Below are positions 29,345 through 39,042 of a stretch of 40,738 nt of DNA, one piece after another. This DNA comes from an uncultured Oscillospiraceae bacterium (GTDB taxonomy: Bacteria; Bacillota; Clostridia; Oscillospirales; Acutalibacteraceae), in NCBI GenBank assembly GCA_900539165.1, contig UQAZ01000015.1, forward strand, positions 1 to 40,738, given 5' to 3'. Position numbers and translations under genes: made by a program. Each line of letters starts with the position of its first letter. Positions within the stretch are counted from its first letter, which is position 1. The notes under the pieces were generated by a model, which saw only the letters and a list, made by a program, of their open reading frames with translations, had not been told where the DNA came from and searched no databases.

Positions 29345-31820
29345 TATTTTTCTCCTTTTTTATTCTTTTATTTCGTTTACTTGATTTCTCGGCACTTTTC
29401 TCTGTCATTGTTACAAAGAATGCAAATGTGCAAGCTGCAATCATAGGCAGCTCATATCTTATATAAGCGACCGGAGAAACAAAACAAATCAAATAGTTTG
29501 AAAACATAAGAGTGTTTACAAGCAAAGACTTCTTTTTTCTCTTTGCAATACCGTATATCAATAAGAATAAATACAGCCAAGTATATGCACCCATTTCAAC
29601 GAATGCAGCCGAAACAGGATTTGACTTAAACGCTTCGGTTGCGGTAGTTGCAAGTCTTACGCCCGAGGCAACGCCCGCTTTAACATTCCATTTAGGAAGG
29701 ACTCTGTCCATTCTCAGAGAACCTCTGCTTTGTGCAGAATAAACTGAGAAATTGTCAACAGACTTGAACGAAAACCACGAATAATGCAAATTCAAATATG
29801 CCTGAACATATGAATCAGGATGAGTTTTAAGCTGCTTAAACCACACCTTAAAATAATTAACCAAATCTTCATTATCCGAATATTTGTTAAATTCATTTTT
29901 AACCGAATCGGCTACGGTAGGATCATAGGCATCAGCCATATCCTCTAACGAATCAAAATCGAGAACTTTTAATATCGCTTGTTCATCATCAAGTGTAACA
30001 TCGTCCGGATATTCCTTTAAGTATCTCGCTGTTTGCAAAAAAGGAACAGAGAGAAGTTCTCTCTTGCTGCCGGGTGTGATTTCAAAATATGGGCAAATAA
30101 TGTTAATAAATCCGATTTGGAATACCAATGCAGCAACCAAAAGAGTTGAGCCGAGCTTCATCAATTTTTTCTTATCGTTCTTAATAGGCATCAGAAGCAT
30201 TACAACAAGGAATATTACAAGCATATATATTCCGTTGTTTCTGAGCAGCAGCATTAGCATTGCTTCAATAAACAGAATAATATATGACGACAGCTTTTTA
30301 TCATCGCTGTCGAGAATGTCATAAATGCTAAGCATAGTAAGCAACGTTACGGTTGTAAACGGAACATCCTTTATTATTGTGCAAGCGTAATCCGCAAGTA
30401 TAGGATTAAGCGCAAAGAACAACAATTCAAATATAATAAAGCCTTTTTTAGCATTACGCTTTTTTGTAAATACAATAGTGTAAGCAAGTGCAGAAGCAAA
30501 GGTTAAGCACTGTAAAATTGTGTAGATATAAAACGATGTTTCATATGAATTTATAAGTGCGCCAAGTTTACAGAAAAGAGCCAAAATACCGGTATAGAAT
30601 ACAGGGTGATGATTGTTGATAATCATATCGGGATTAATCAACACAACCGATCTTTGTGACCAGGAAACATCCTTTACACCGTAAAGTTGAGCCACTTCGT
30701 CGATAACATCGTGTGTAAGAGTACCCGGATAAAGCAAAACAATATACGGAAGCCAACAAAGAATTATAATCAGCAGATAAATAAGAAAATCTTTCTTATA
30801 ACATTTCTTTACCAAGCCTTCTCTTGTAAGTGAAAATTCAGCCGAATTAATATAATTCAAAATATAGCCCAGAACGGTGTATAGCAAAATACCCATTCCA
30901 AAAATCTTAAAGAGAGCTACAACAACAGCACTTTCACCGCCGAAAACCAAGTTCCATGTTGAAGTCTTATGATAGCTGTCACATAAAAACAGCATAAAGA
31001 TTGCAAACTGTGAAAACAGGAAAATGCTAATTTTCTCTACCCTGCTTGCCTTGAAATGTTCACGCTTGTTGTAAAAGTAAAATAGAGCAAAGAAAATTAA
31101 GAGGGCATATACATTAAACGGCTTCACAGAGTATATAAAATGAATTATAAGTCTGTAAAGAGGAATAGTAAAGAGCTTAAACGATTTAACCGACTCCGGA
31201 ATTTTACTTACTCCGAGATTAAGATAAAACGCTCCTGTTGTTAAAAATGCACCGATTAGCGCAAATGCGGTTTTGTGCTGATTTATATATGACGAAAATG
31301 CCTTTATGCAATCATTAAATGTTATAGTCTTGTCATCGCTCTTAAATACGAACAACTTAGAAAAAATATAATTCAGAATTATAACGACAACCGAAATTAA
31401 TATTTTAGAATAAAAGCCGTCAGAAAACAAAAAGTCGACGGATTTAAGCGGAGTTTTTTTAAGAACTGCAAAGCAAACATCATCTGTACCCAGCTTTGAT
31501 AAAACAGGCACACCAACAATTTCAACTACTCCCGTTGCAATACGAGAAGAAAAGAACGAGCCTATTTCCTTGAGACACACCGAAGGAGACCAAGATTTAG
31601 ATTCAAACACCCACAATTTATTTGTTATAAAAGCAAAAACAACGGCACACAGCCAGCTGAGGCAATTTGCAACAAACACCTTTGCATCCTTTGATGTAGC
31701 ATCAAACGAATCAAATAGCTTAATAAGTAAAATATATGAACCCCAGCTTACAATAGTAGAAAGTACTCCAAAAAAGATATAGGTAATGATTTCTTTATAC
31801 TTAGTAAAAAGCTTTTTCAA
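29337..31820 (-). CDS. GtrA domain fused to a large membrane glycosyltransferase-like protein
   Basis: The product is 827 aa from a TTG at 31820 preceded by GGGGGA. A longer ATG start at 31865 would lie in the uraA terminator hairpin and is rejected. Residues about 1-170 form a GtrA-like four-span domain (KEIITYIFFGVLSTIVSWGS). The rest has about ten more membrane spans with a large loop near 590-720, resembling DUF6020/GT-C type membrane proteins. With the adjacent family 2 glycosyltransferase it could export and transfer a lipid-linked sugar. The acceptor is unknown. Confidence 0.75.
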   Translation of the reverse strand: MKKLFTKYKEIITYIFFGVLSTIVSWGSYILLIKLFDSFDATSKDAKVFVANCLSWLCAVVFAFITNKLWVFESKSWSPSVCLKEIGSFFSSRIATGVVEIVGVPVLSKLGTDDVCFAVLKKTPLKSVDFLFSDGFYSKILISVVVIILNYIFSKLFVFKSDDKTITFNDCIKAFSSYINQHKTAFALIGAFLTTGAFYLNLGVSKIPESVKSFKLFTIPLYRLIIHFIYSVKPFNVYALLIFFALFYFYNKREHFKASRVEKISIFLFSQFAIFMLFLCDSYHKTSTWNLVFGGESAVVVALFKIFGMGILLYTVLGYILNYINSAEFSLTREGLVKKCYKKDFLIYLLIIILCWLPYIVLLYPGTLTHDVIDEVAQLYGVKDVSWSQRSVVLINPDMIINNHHPVFYTGILALFCKLGALINSYETSFYIYTILQCLTFASALAYTIVFTKKRNAKKGFIIFELLFFALNPILADYACTIIKDVPFTTVTLLTMLSIYDILDSDDKKLSSYIILFIEAMLMLLLRNNGIYMLVIFLVVMLLMPIKNDKKKLMKLGSTLLVAALVFQIGFINIICPYFEITPGSKRELLSVPFLQTARYLKEYPDDVTLDDEQAILKVLDFDSLEDMADAYDPTVADSVKNEFNKYSDNEDLVNYFKVWFKQLKTHPDSYVQAYLNLHYSWFSFKSVDNFSVYSAQSRGSLRMDRVLPKWNVKAGVASGVRLATTATEAFKSNPVSAAFVEMGAYTWLYLFLLIYGIAKRKKKSLLVNTLMFSNYLICFVSPVAYIRYELPMIAACTFAFFVTMTEKSAEKSSKRNKRIKKEKNNG

Positions 31821-31849
31821 AAATTGAATTCCCCCACTCAAACATAAAA

Positions 31850-31888
31850 ACAGCAGTAATCTCATTGATATATTACTGCTGTAAAATT
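31850..31888 (-). terminator. uraA terminator
   Basis: On the minus strand, ACAGCAGTAAT (31872-31882) pairs with ATTACTGCTGT (31850-31860), followed by TTTTATG. It ends the upp-uraA operon. It also shows that the downstream membrane-protein gene cannot sensibly start inside it. Confidence 0.85.
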
Positions 31889-31899
31889 ATGCTATAAAA

Positions 31900-33306
31900 T
31901 TATTCAGCATCCTCTGCCGTCTGCTTGCCGTAATCAGACTTGAGGTTAATTTGTTTACTCTCAGAATCAGCCTTAAATGCCTGCTCAGGGTCAAAATCCT
32001 TTTCAGGGAAAATAAGATTAAGAACGATACCTGCGATTGATGCGCAAGCAAGAGCTGAAAGGTTGATGGTTGTTGAGCCTACATTGAATGTAATGCCGCC
32101 TGTAACACCGAGAGCCACAACAAGAATAACTGCTGCGATAATAGTATTTCTTGCCTTTGAGAAATCTACCTTAGCTTCAACAACATTACGAACACCGATA
32201 GCTGAAATCATACCGTAGAGAACAAATGAAATACCACCTACAACAGCGATAGGAATTGATTCGATAAGTGCTGCAAACTTTGGTGAAAGGCTGAAGAAAA
32301 TTGCAAAATACGCTGCAATTCTTATTACTCTTGGGTCATATACCTTAGAAAGTGCAAGTACACCTGTATTCTCGCCGTATGTAGTATTTGCAGGTGCGCC
32401 GAAAAGTGAAGCGATTGAAGTAGCAAGACCGTCACCGAGAAGTGTCTTATTAAGACCGGGATCATTAATGTAGTTCTTGTTACAAGTAGCAGAAATTGCA
32501 GAAATATCACCGATATGCTCCATCATTGTTGCAATAGCGATAGGAACAATAGTGATAATAGCGGAAATTGCGATTGACTTATCGTGAACACCGCCAAATA
32601 CGGTTGACGACCACTCAATCGGATTGCCGATCCAAGGAGCGCTCTTTATAAGCGAGAAATCAATAGCAAATGATTCAACGCCGAAGCCGTTACCGACAAT
32701 TACCGCAACAAGGTAAGAACCCACAATGCCTAAGAGAATAGGGATAATCTTTATCATTCCCTTACCGAAAATGTTAAAGATAATAACGAGACCGAGTGCA
32801 ATAAGTGCAAGCCACCAGTTGTTTTTACAGTTATTTACAGCAGACGGTGCAAGACCGAGACCGATAGCCATGATGATAGGACCTGTTACAACAGGAGGAA
32901 ACAGCTTCATTACCTTATTTACGCCTACTGCTCTGATACAAGCGGCAACAATTACATAAATAAGACCTGCACACGCAACGCCTAAGCACGCATATGGCAA
33001 AAGTTCTTTGTTGCCTGTTCCGTCCTCGTTAAGCGGTGCTACTGCAAGATAACCGCCGATAAACGCAAATGATGAGCCAAGAAACGCAGGAACCTTAAAT
33101 TTAGTTAAAAGGTGGAATAAAAGCGTTCCGAGACCAGCAAATAAAAGTGTAGTAGAAATTGAAAGTCCGGTAAGAAGCGGTACTGTTACGGTTGCACCAA
33201 ACATAGCAAACATATGCTGGAAACCGAGAACAATCATTTTCGGTGTTCCGAGCTGTCTGGCATCGTAAATTCCGTCTTTGCCGATTTTGATTTTAGATTT
33301 AGCCAT
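31900..33306 (-). CDS. uraA: Uracil/xanthine permease family transporter
   Basis: This 468-aa nucleobase transporter of the NCS2 family has about 14 membrane segments. It shows the family motif ATMMEHIGDISAISA (about 260-274), the GDGLATSIASLFGAPANTTYGEN region in two blocks, and an Asp/Lys-rich C-terminal tail. It lies 34 nt downstream of upp, pointing to uracil uptake and salvage. Confidence 0.93.
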   Translation of the reverse strand: MAKSKIKIGKDGIYDARQLGTPKMIVLGFQHMFAMFGATVTVPLLTGLSISTTLLFAGLGTLLFHLLTKFKVPAFLGSSFAFIGGYLAVAPLNEDGTGNKELLPYACLGVACAGLIYVIVAACIRAVGVNKVMKLFPPVVTGPIIMAIGLGLAPSAVNNCKNNWWLALIALGLVIIFNIFGKGMIKIIPILLGIVGSYLVAVIVGNGFGVESFAIDFSLIKSAPWIGNPIEWSSTVFGGVHDKSIAISAIITIVPIAIATMMEHIGDISAISATCNKNYINDPGLNKTLLGDGLATSIASLFGAPANTTYGENTGVLALSKVYDPRVIRIAAYFAIFFSLSPKFAALIESIPIAVVGGISFVLYGMISAIGVRNVVEAKVDFSKARNTIIAAVILVVALGVTGGITFNVGSTTINLSALACASIAGIVLNLIFPEKDFDPEQAFKADSESKQINLKSDYGKQTAEDAE

Positions 33307-33340
33307 CGTTTTTATATCTCCTCTTTATAAAATCAGTGAA

Positions 33341-33973
33341 TTACTTTGTGCCGAAGATTCTGTCACCGGCATCTCCGAGACCCGGAATAATATAGCAATC
33401 GTCATTAAGTCTTTCATCAAGACCTGCACAATAAATATCAACATCGGGATGTGCTTTTTTGAGTGCTTCAAGTCCTTCCGGTGCAGCAATCATACACATA
33501 AAGCAAATCTTTCGTGGGTTTCTGAGTTTAATTTGAGAAATAGCGTCGATAGCCGAGCCGCCTGTTGCAAGCATTGGGTCAACAACATATACATCTCTTT
33601 TATCAATATCCTTAGGAAGCTTACAATAGTATTCAACCGGTGTATGAGTTTCCTCGTTACGGTATAATCCGATATGACCTACTCTTGCACTCGGTACCAT
33701 TTTAAGGCAACCGTCTACCATACCGAGACCTGCTCTGAGAATCGGTACAAAAGCAAGCTTTCTGCCTGCAAGCTGTTGGCACTGCGCAATGCCGCAAGGT
33801 GTTTTAACCTCAACCGTTTCAGTCGGCAAATCTCTTGTTGCCTCATAAAGCATAAACATAGAAATCTCATTTACAAGCTCTCTGAAATCCTTTGTGCTTG
33901 TTTCTTCATTACGAAGAATGCTGAGCTTGTGTTGGATGAGAGGATGGTTAAAAATTATTACTTTTCTGTCCAT
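33341..33973 (-). CDS. upp: Uracil phosphoribosyltransferase
   Basis: This 210-aa enzyme converts uracil and PRPP to UMP. It shows VPILRAGLGMVDG (about 76-88), the PRPP-binding block VVDPMLATGGSA (about 129-140) and the C-terminal IPGLGDAGDRIFGT. The order upp-uraA links salvage with uptake. The short leader shows no obvious PyrR-binding attenuator. Confidence 0.97.
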   Translation of the reverse strand: MDRKVIIFNHPLIQHKLSILRNEETSTKDFRELVNEISMFMLYEATRDLPTETVEVKTPCGIAQCQQLAGRKLAFVPILRAGLGMVDGCLKMVPSARVGHIGLYRNEETHTPVEYYCKLPKDIDKRDVYVVDPMLATGGSAIDAISQIKLRNPRKICFMCMIAAPEGLEALKKAHPDVDIYCAGLDERLNDDCYIIPGLGDAGDRIFGTK

Positions 33974-34010
33974 TATTATTCTCCTTAGACAAAATTATTC
34001 AATTATCTAC

Positions 34011-34039
34011 ATAATATCAAAAAGAATAAGTCATATCAA
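34011..34039 (-). promoter_or_regulatory. Promoter of upp-uraA
   Basis: On the minus strand, TTGATA (34034-34039), a 17-nt spacer and TATTAT (34011-34016) lie between the uvrA stop codon and the upp start. Confidence 0.75.
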
Positions 34040-34079
34040 CATAGATTACACGATTGTAATAAAATTTATATAAGTAGAT

Positions 34080-36917
34080 TTATTTGTACAAAACTTTTTT
34101 AAGATACTGACCCGTGTACGAAGCTTCAACCTCTGCAACCTGCTCAGGCGTTCCTGTTGCTACAACATTACCTCCGCCGATGCCTCCCTCGGGTCCTAAA
34201 TCTATAATATGGTCAGCCGATTTTATAACATCAAGATTGTGTTCAATAACAAGAACTGTGTTACCGCTGTCAACAAGCTTATTAAGAACATCAAGAAGCT
34301 TTGAAACATCGGCAGTATGAAGTCCCGTAGTAGGTTCGTCAAGAATATAAACCGTTTTACCTGTCGAACGCTTGGCAAGCTCTGTTGCAAGCTTAACCCT
34401 CTGTGCTTCACCGCCCGAAAGAGTTGTTGCGGGTTGACCTAATTTAACATACCCAAGACCGACATCGGATAAAGTTTGAAGTTTTCTTGCAATCTTTTGA
34501 TGAGTTTTGAAAAATTCAAGTGCCTCATCAACAGTCATTTCAAGCACATCATATATGCTCTTGCCTTTGAATTTAACTTCAAGCGTTTCCCTGTTATATC
34601 TCATTCCCGAGCAAACCTCGCACGGAACATATACATCTGCAAGAAAATGCATTTCGATTTTTACTATTCCGTCACCCTGACACGCCTCGCATCTGCCGCC
34701 TTTTACATTAAACGAAAACCTGTTTGGACCGTAGCCTTTAGCTTTTGCATCGGCAGTAGAAGCGTAAAGTTCACGAATATCATTAAACACTCCCGTATAG
34801 GTTGCAGGATTAGAGCGTGGAGTTCTTCCTATCGGAGATTGGTCTATATCAATGACCTTATCAAGTGCCTCTATCCCCTTCATAGAAGAAAATTTACCTG
34901 TGTGTTTTTTTGCTCTGTTAAGCACATTACACAGATGCTTAAAGACTATTTCATTTACAAACGACGATTTTCCCGAGCCTGAAACGCCTGTAACCGCTAC
35001 AAATTTTCCAAGCGGAATTTCAACATCAATATTTTTTAGATTATTCTCCTGTGCGCCGTAGACAACTAATTTCTTACCGTTGCCGTCTCTCCTCTTGGCA
35101 GGAACAGGAATTGAACGCTTACCCGATAAATATTGACCCGTTATGCTGTTCTCGTTAGCCATAACCTCCTCGGGAGTTCCTGCGGCAATAAGCTGCCCGC
35201 CGTGTATTCCGGCTCCCGGTCCGATGTCAACAAGAAAATCAGCCGCCCTCATAGTATCCTCGTCATGTTCTACAACTATTAGAGTATTACCTATGTCACG
35301 AAGATGTCTGAGAGTGTCTAAAAGCTTGTCATTATCTCTTTGGTGCAAGCCAATTGACGGCTCGTCGAGAATGTAAAGCACGCCCATAAGTGATGAGCCG
35401 ATTTGCGTTGCAAGTCTTATACGCTGCGCCTCGCCGCCCGAAAGAGTAGCTGATTCACGAGACAGGCTTAGATAATCAAGACCGACAGAGTTTAGAAAAG
35501 TCAACCTTTCATTTATTTCTTTTATGACCAATCCGCCTATTGTTTGCTCTTTTTTACTTAACTGCAAATTGGTTATAAAATCGAGTTCCTCGGAAATCGG
35601 CATACAGCAAAATTCATAAATATTTTTTCCGCCAACGGTAACCGACATAGCCTCAGGCTTTAGCCTTGAGCCTTTGCAGGCTGAGCAATCACATTCCCGC
35701 ATAACCTCCTCGATAGCAGCTCTGGAATAATCAGACCCTGTTTCGTTGTATCTTCTTTGAAGATTGTTCACAACGCCCTCAAACTCACTTAAATAAGTTC
35801 CGCTGCCGTAAGAAGTAACCCTTGTCATTTTTAACTTCTTACCGTTTGTACCGTAAAGAATAGCGTTCAAAGCTTCCTCGCTGAGCATTTCAACAGGCAT
35901 ATCAAGAGAAAAATTATATTCCTTAGAAAGTCCCTCAAAGTACATTCTTGCAATAGAACTACCTTCAGCGACATTCCAACCGCTTGCCTTGATTGCACCT
36001 TGATTAATAGACATTTTTTTATCGGGAATGATTAATTCAGGGTCAATTTCCTTAAACTTGCCTAAGCCGTCGCATTTCTTACAAGCACCGAACGGATTGT
36101 TAAACGAGAACATTCTCGGACTCATTTCTTCAATAGATACACCGTGTTCAGGGCAGGCGTAATTAAGTGAGAAAAGCTCCTCGCCCTCTCCGACTGTATC
36201 AAGTAAAAGCAAACCGCCGCTTAGCTTTGTTGCGGTTTCAACGCTGTCCGACAATCTTGATTTAATACTTTCCTTAACGACTAATCTGTCAACAATAACT
36301 TCTATATTATGTTTTTTGTTTTTTGATAGTTTTATTTCTTCGCTGTCGGCAAGGTCAATAATCTCGCCGTCAATTCTGCACCTTACAAAGCCCTGCTTTT
36401 TTATATCCTTGATTTCTTTTACAAATTCGCCTTTTTTGCCCCTTGCAACAGGCGCCATAATTTGTATCTTACTTCCCTGTGGAAGTTCCATAATCTTATC
36501 GGTAATTTGGTCGACCGTCTGTTTTTCGATTTTTCTGTTGCAGACAGGACAATGAGCTATACCGATTCTTGCCCAAAGAAGTCTGAGATAATCGTATATT
36601 TCGGTTACTGTACCAACAGTTGAGCGTGGATTTTTTGATGTTGTTTTTTGGTCAATGGAAATTGCAGGTGAAAGTCCCTCAATATAATCTACATCAGGCT
36701 TGTCCATTTGTCCGAGAAACATTCTTGCATATGACGAAAGAGATTCGACATATCGTCTTTGCCCCTCGGCATAAATTGTATCAAAAGCCAATGAAGATTT
36801 ACCCGAACCTGAAAGACCTGTGAAAACCACAAGCTTGTCTCTCGGAATTTCAATATCTATATTTTTCAGATTATGTTCTCTTGCACCCTTTACAACAATG
36901 TTTTTATTCATAATCAT
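34080..36917 (-). CDS. uvrA: Excinuclease ABC subunit A
   Basis: This 945-aa DNA damage sensor has two ABC ATPase modules. The first Walker A is GLSGSGKSS (about 34-42) and the second GVSGSGKSS (about 642-650). Two LSGGEAQR signatures follow, together with zinc-finger CxxC pairs (CPVCNRK, CDCSAC, CEACQGDG, CEVC). The ATG at 36917 overlaps the uvrB stop codon in an ATGA arrangement, and a second ATG at 36911 is an alternative. It is cotranscribed with uvrB. Confidence 0.98.
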   Translation of the reverse strand: MIMNKNIVVKGAREHNLKNIDIEIPRDKLVVFTGLSGSGKSSLAFDTIYAEGQRRYVESLSSYARMFLGQMDKPDVDYIEGLSPAISIDQKTTSKNPRSTVGTVTEIYDYLRLLWARIGIAHCPVCNRKIEKQTVDQITDKIMELPQGSKIQIMAPVARGKKGEFVKEIKDIKKQGFVRCRIDGEIIDLADSEEIKLSKNKKHNIEVIVDRLVVKESIKSRLSDSVETATKLSGGLLLLDTVGEGEELFSLNYACPEHGVSIEEMSPRMFSFNNPFGACKKCDGLGKFKEIDPELIIPDKKMSINQGAIKASGWNVAEGSSIARMYFEGLSKEYNFSLDMPVEMLSEEALNAILYGTNGKKLKMTRVTSYGSGTYLSEFEGVVNNLQRRYNETGSDYSRAAIEEVMRECDCSACKGSRLKPEAMSVTVGGKNIYEFCCMPISEELDFITNLQLSKKEQTIGGLVIKEINERLTFLNSVGLDYLSLSRESATLSGGEAQRIRLATQIGSSLMGVLYILDEPSIGLHQRDNDKLLDTLRHLRDIGNTLIVVEHDEDTMRAADFLVDIGPGAGIHGGQLIAAGTPEEVMANENSITGQYLSGKRSIPVPAKRRDGNGKKLVVYGAQENNLKNIDVEIPLGKFVAVTGVSGSGKSSFVNEIVFKHLCNVLNRAKKHTGKFSSMKGIEALDKVIDIDQSPIGRTPRSNPATYTGVFNDIRELYASTADAKAKGYGPNRFSFNVKGGRCEACQGDGIVKIEMHFLADVYVPCEVCSGMRYNRETLEVKFKGKSIYDVLEMTVDEALEFFKTHQKIARKLQTLSDVGLGYVKLGQPATTLSGGEAQRVKLATELAKRSTGKTVYILDEPTTGLHTADVSKLLDVLNKLVDSGNTVLVIEHNLDVIKSADHIIDLGPEGGIGGGNVVATGTPEQVAEVEASYTGQYLKKVLYK

Positions 36918-38872
36918 TCCTCATCACTAAGTTCTTTTATCTTATCTCTCAGGAAAGCTGCGTGTTCAAATTCGAGCATTCTTGCCGCTTCTTTCATTTC
37001 ACGAGTAAGCTTATCAATCATAACAGCACGCTCACGAGCAGTCATTTTCTTATTATGCTCATCATATGCTTGTTTAGTTGTGATTTCTATTACATCCCTT
37101 ACATCCTTTTTGACGGTTGTAGGAGTTATGCCGTGTTTTTCGTTGTATTCCTGCTGAATTTTGCGTCGTCTGAGCGTTTCCGTAATAGCTCTTTCCATAG
37201 ACGGAGTAACAGAATCGGCATACATAATTACCTCTCCGTTAGCATTTCTTGCAGCTCTGCCTATCGTTTGAACAAGTGAAGTTTCGCTTCTTAAAAAGCC
37301 CTCTTTGTCGGCATCAAGAATCGCAACAAGCGACACTTCAGGTATATCAAGTCCCTCTCTCAAAAGGTTGATTCCAACAAGTACATCAAAGCTTCCGAGT
37401 CTTAAATCTCGTATGATTTCCATTCGTTCAATGGTATCAACATCGTGGTGCATATACCTGACCTTAATACCGAATCCTTCAAGATATGCAGTCAAATCTT
37501 CTGCCATTTTCTTTGTAAGAGTTGTTACAAGAACTCTTTCTTTTCTGTCAATACGAATGTTAATTTCGCTCAAAAGGTCATCCATTTGGTCATCTGTCGG
37601 CTTAACCGTAATGTTGGGGTCAAGTAAACCTGTCGGACGAATTACCTGCTCTACTATTTGTGTTGATTTATCTTTTTCAAATTCACCGGGAGTAGCAGAA
37701 GTGAAAATAACTTGATTTATTTTGTTGTAAAACTCATCAAATTTAAGCGGTCTGTTGTCATAAGCAGACGGCAATCTGAAGCCATAATCAATAAGTGCGG
37801 CCTTTCTTGAATGATCACCGCCGAACATACCTCTTACCTGCGGAAGCATTACATGGCTTTCGTCAACAAACATAAGAAAATCATCAGGAAAATAGTCAAT
37901 TAAAGTAAACGGAGCTTCACCCGGCTTTCTTTCGCTCATAATTCTTGAATAGTTTTCGATACCTTTACAAAAGCCTGTCTCGTCGAGCATTTCAATGTCG
38001 TTCATTGTTCGCTCTTTTATTCTTTGAGCTTCAAGAAGTTTTCCGTTTTCTTCAAAATATTTTACTCTGTCAACCATTTCCTCATATATTGTGTTAAGTG
38101 CTTTTTTAAGCTTGCTTCTGTCAACAACATAATGAGACGCAGGATAAATTACACACGAAGTAACCGTGCTTTCAACCTTACCTGTCAGCAGATTTATTTC
38201 GCATATTCTGTCAATTTCGTCGCCAAAAAATTCAACACGGATGGCGCTTCCGGAGCTTCCGGCAGGATAGATTTCAACTGTATCTCCCCTAACCCTGAAT
38301 TTATTACGAACAAAATTAATATCGTTTCTTTCATATTGAATTTCAACAAGTTTTGATATAAGCTCGTCCCTGTCTTTTTCCATTCCTTGTCTGAGAGAAA
38401 TAACCATTTTATGATAATCAATAGGGTTACCGATTGAATATATACAGGAAACTGATGCAACTATGATAACATCCCGTCTTTCGGACAGGGCTGCGGTTGC
38501 ACTGTGCCTAAGCTTGTCTATTTCGTCATTAATCGCACTGTCCTTTTCAATATAAGTATCTGTGGTAGGAACATATGCCTCCGGCTGATAATAGTCGTAA
38601 TACGAAACGAAATATTCAACTGCATTTTCGGGAAAAAACTCCTTAAACTCGCTGCACAGCTGGGCTGCCAAGGTTTTATTATGTGCAAGAACAAGCGTTG
38701 GCTTATTAACTCGCTCGATAATATTTGCCATCGTAAAGGTTTTACCGCTGCCGGTAACGCCCATAAGGGTTTGCTCCTTGTCGCCTCTCAAAACTCCGTT
38801 TGTAAGCTTTTCAATAGCCTGCGGTTGGTCTCCTGTCGGCTTAAATTTACTAATTAATTTGAAGTCGCTCAT
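36914..38872 (-). CDS. uvrB: Excinuclease ABC subunit B
   Basis: This 652-aa helicase-like repair protein starts at the ATG at 38872 (MSDFKLISKF), which has AGGA at good spacing; an ATG 9 nt upstream lies too close to that site. Walker A GVTGSGKTF, the beta-hairpin region YYDYYQPEAYVPTTDTYIEKD in two blocks, the VDESHV box and the C-terminal UVR domain (MLEFEHAAFLRDKI) are present. It forms an operon with uvrA. Confidence 0.98.
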   Translation of the reverse strand: MSDFKLISKFKPTGDQPQAIEKLTNGVLRGDKEQTLMGVTGSGKTFTMANIIERVNKPTLVLAHNKTLAAQLCSEFKEFFPENAVEYFVSYYDYYQPEAYVPTTDTYIEKDSAINDEIDKLRHSATAALSERRDVIIVASVSCIYSIGNPIDYHKMVISLRQGMEKDRDELISKLVEIQYERNDINFVRNKFRVRGDTVEIYPAGSSGSAIRVEFFGDEIDRICEINLLTGKVESTVTSCVIYPASHYVVDRSKLKKALNTIYEEMVDRVKYFEENGKLLEAQRIKERTMNDIEMLDETGFCKGIENYSRIMSERKPGEAPFTLIDYFPDDFLMFVDESHVMLPQVRGMFGGDHSRKAALIDYGFRLPSAYDNRPLKFDEFYNKINQVIFTSATPGEFEKDKSTQIVEQVIRPTGLLDPNITVKPTDDQMDDLLSEINIRIDRKERVLVTTLTKKMAEDLTAYLEGFGIKVRYMHHDVDTIERMEIIRDLRLGSFDVLVGINLLREGLDIPEVSLVAILDADKEGFLRSETSLVQTIGRAARNANGEVIMYADSVTPSMERAITETLRRRKIQQEYNEKHGITPTTVKKDVRDVIEITTKQAYDEHNKKMTARERAVMIDKLTREMKEAARMLEFEHAAFLRDKIKELSDEE

Positions 38873-38905
38873 ACAAATCATTTCCTAAAAAACATTAATC
38901 AATAT

Positions 38906-38934
38906 ATTATACATCTAATGCGCTGTATATTCAA
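38906..38934 (-). promoter_or_regulatory. uvrBA promoter
   Basis: On the minus strand, TTGAAT (38929-38934), a 17-nt spacer and TATAAT (38906-38911) are seen. No SOS-box palindrome is apparent around it. Confidence 0.75.
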
Positions 38935-38978
38935 GTATTTCGTACAAATTTACAGTAATTACCAATGTAAAAATATGA

Positions 38979-39007
38979 TTGAAAAAGCATATATATTTTG
39001 GTATAAT
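38979..39007 (+). promoter_or_regulatory. Promoter of the sialidase-like gene
   Basis: TTGAAA (38979-38984), a 17-nt spacer and TATAAT (39002-39007) lie about 35 nt upstream of the start codon. Confidence 0.75.
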
Positions 39008-39042
39008 TATATAGAAAAAATTTACACAAGGGAGATTATAAA

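Noticed and set aside
34080..38881. Many antisense open frames within uvrA and uvrB
   Set aside because: They are shadows of highly conserved repair genes and lack ribosome sites.
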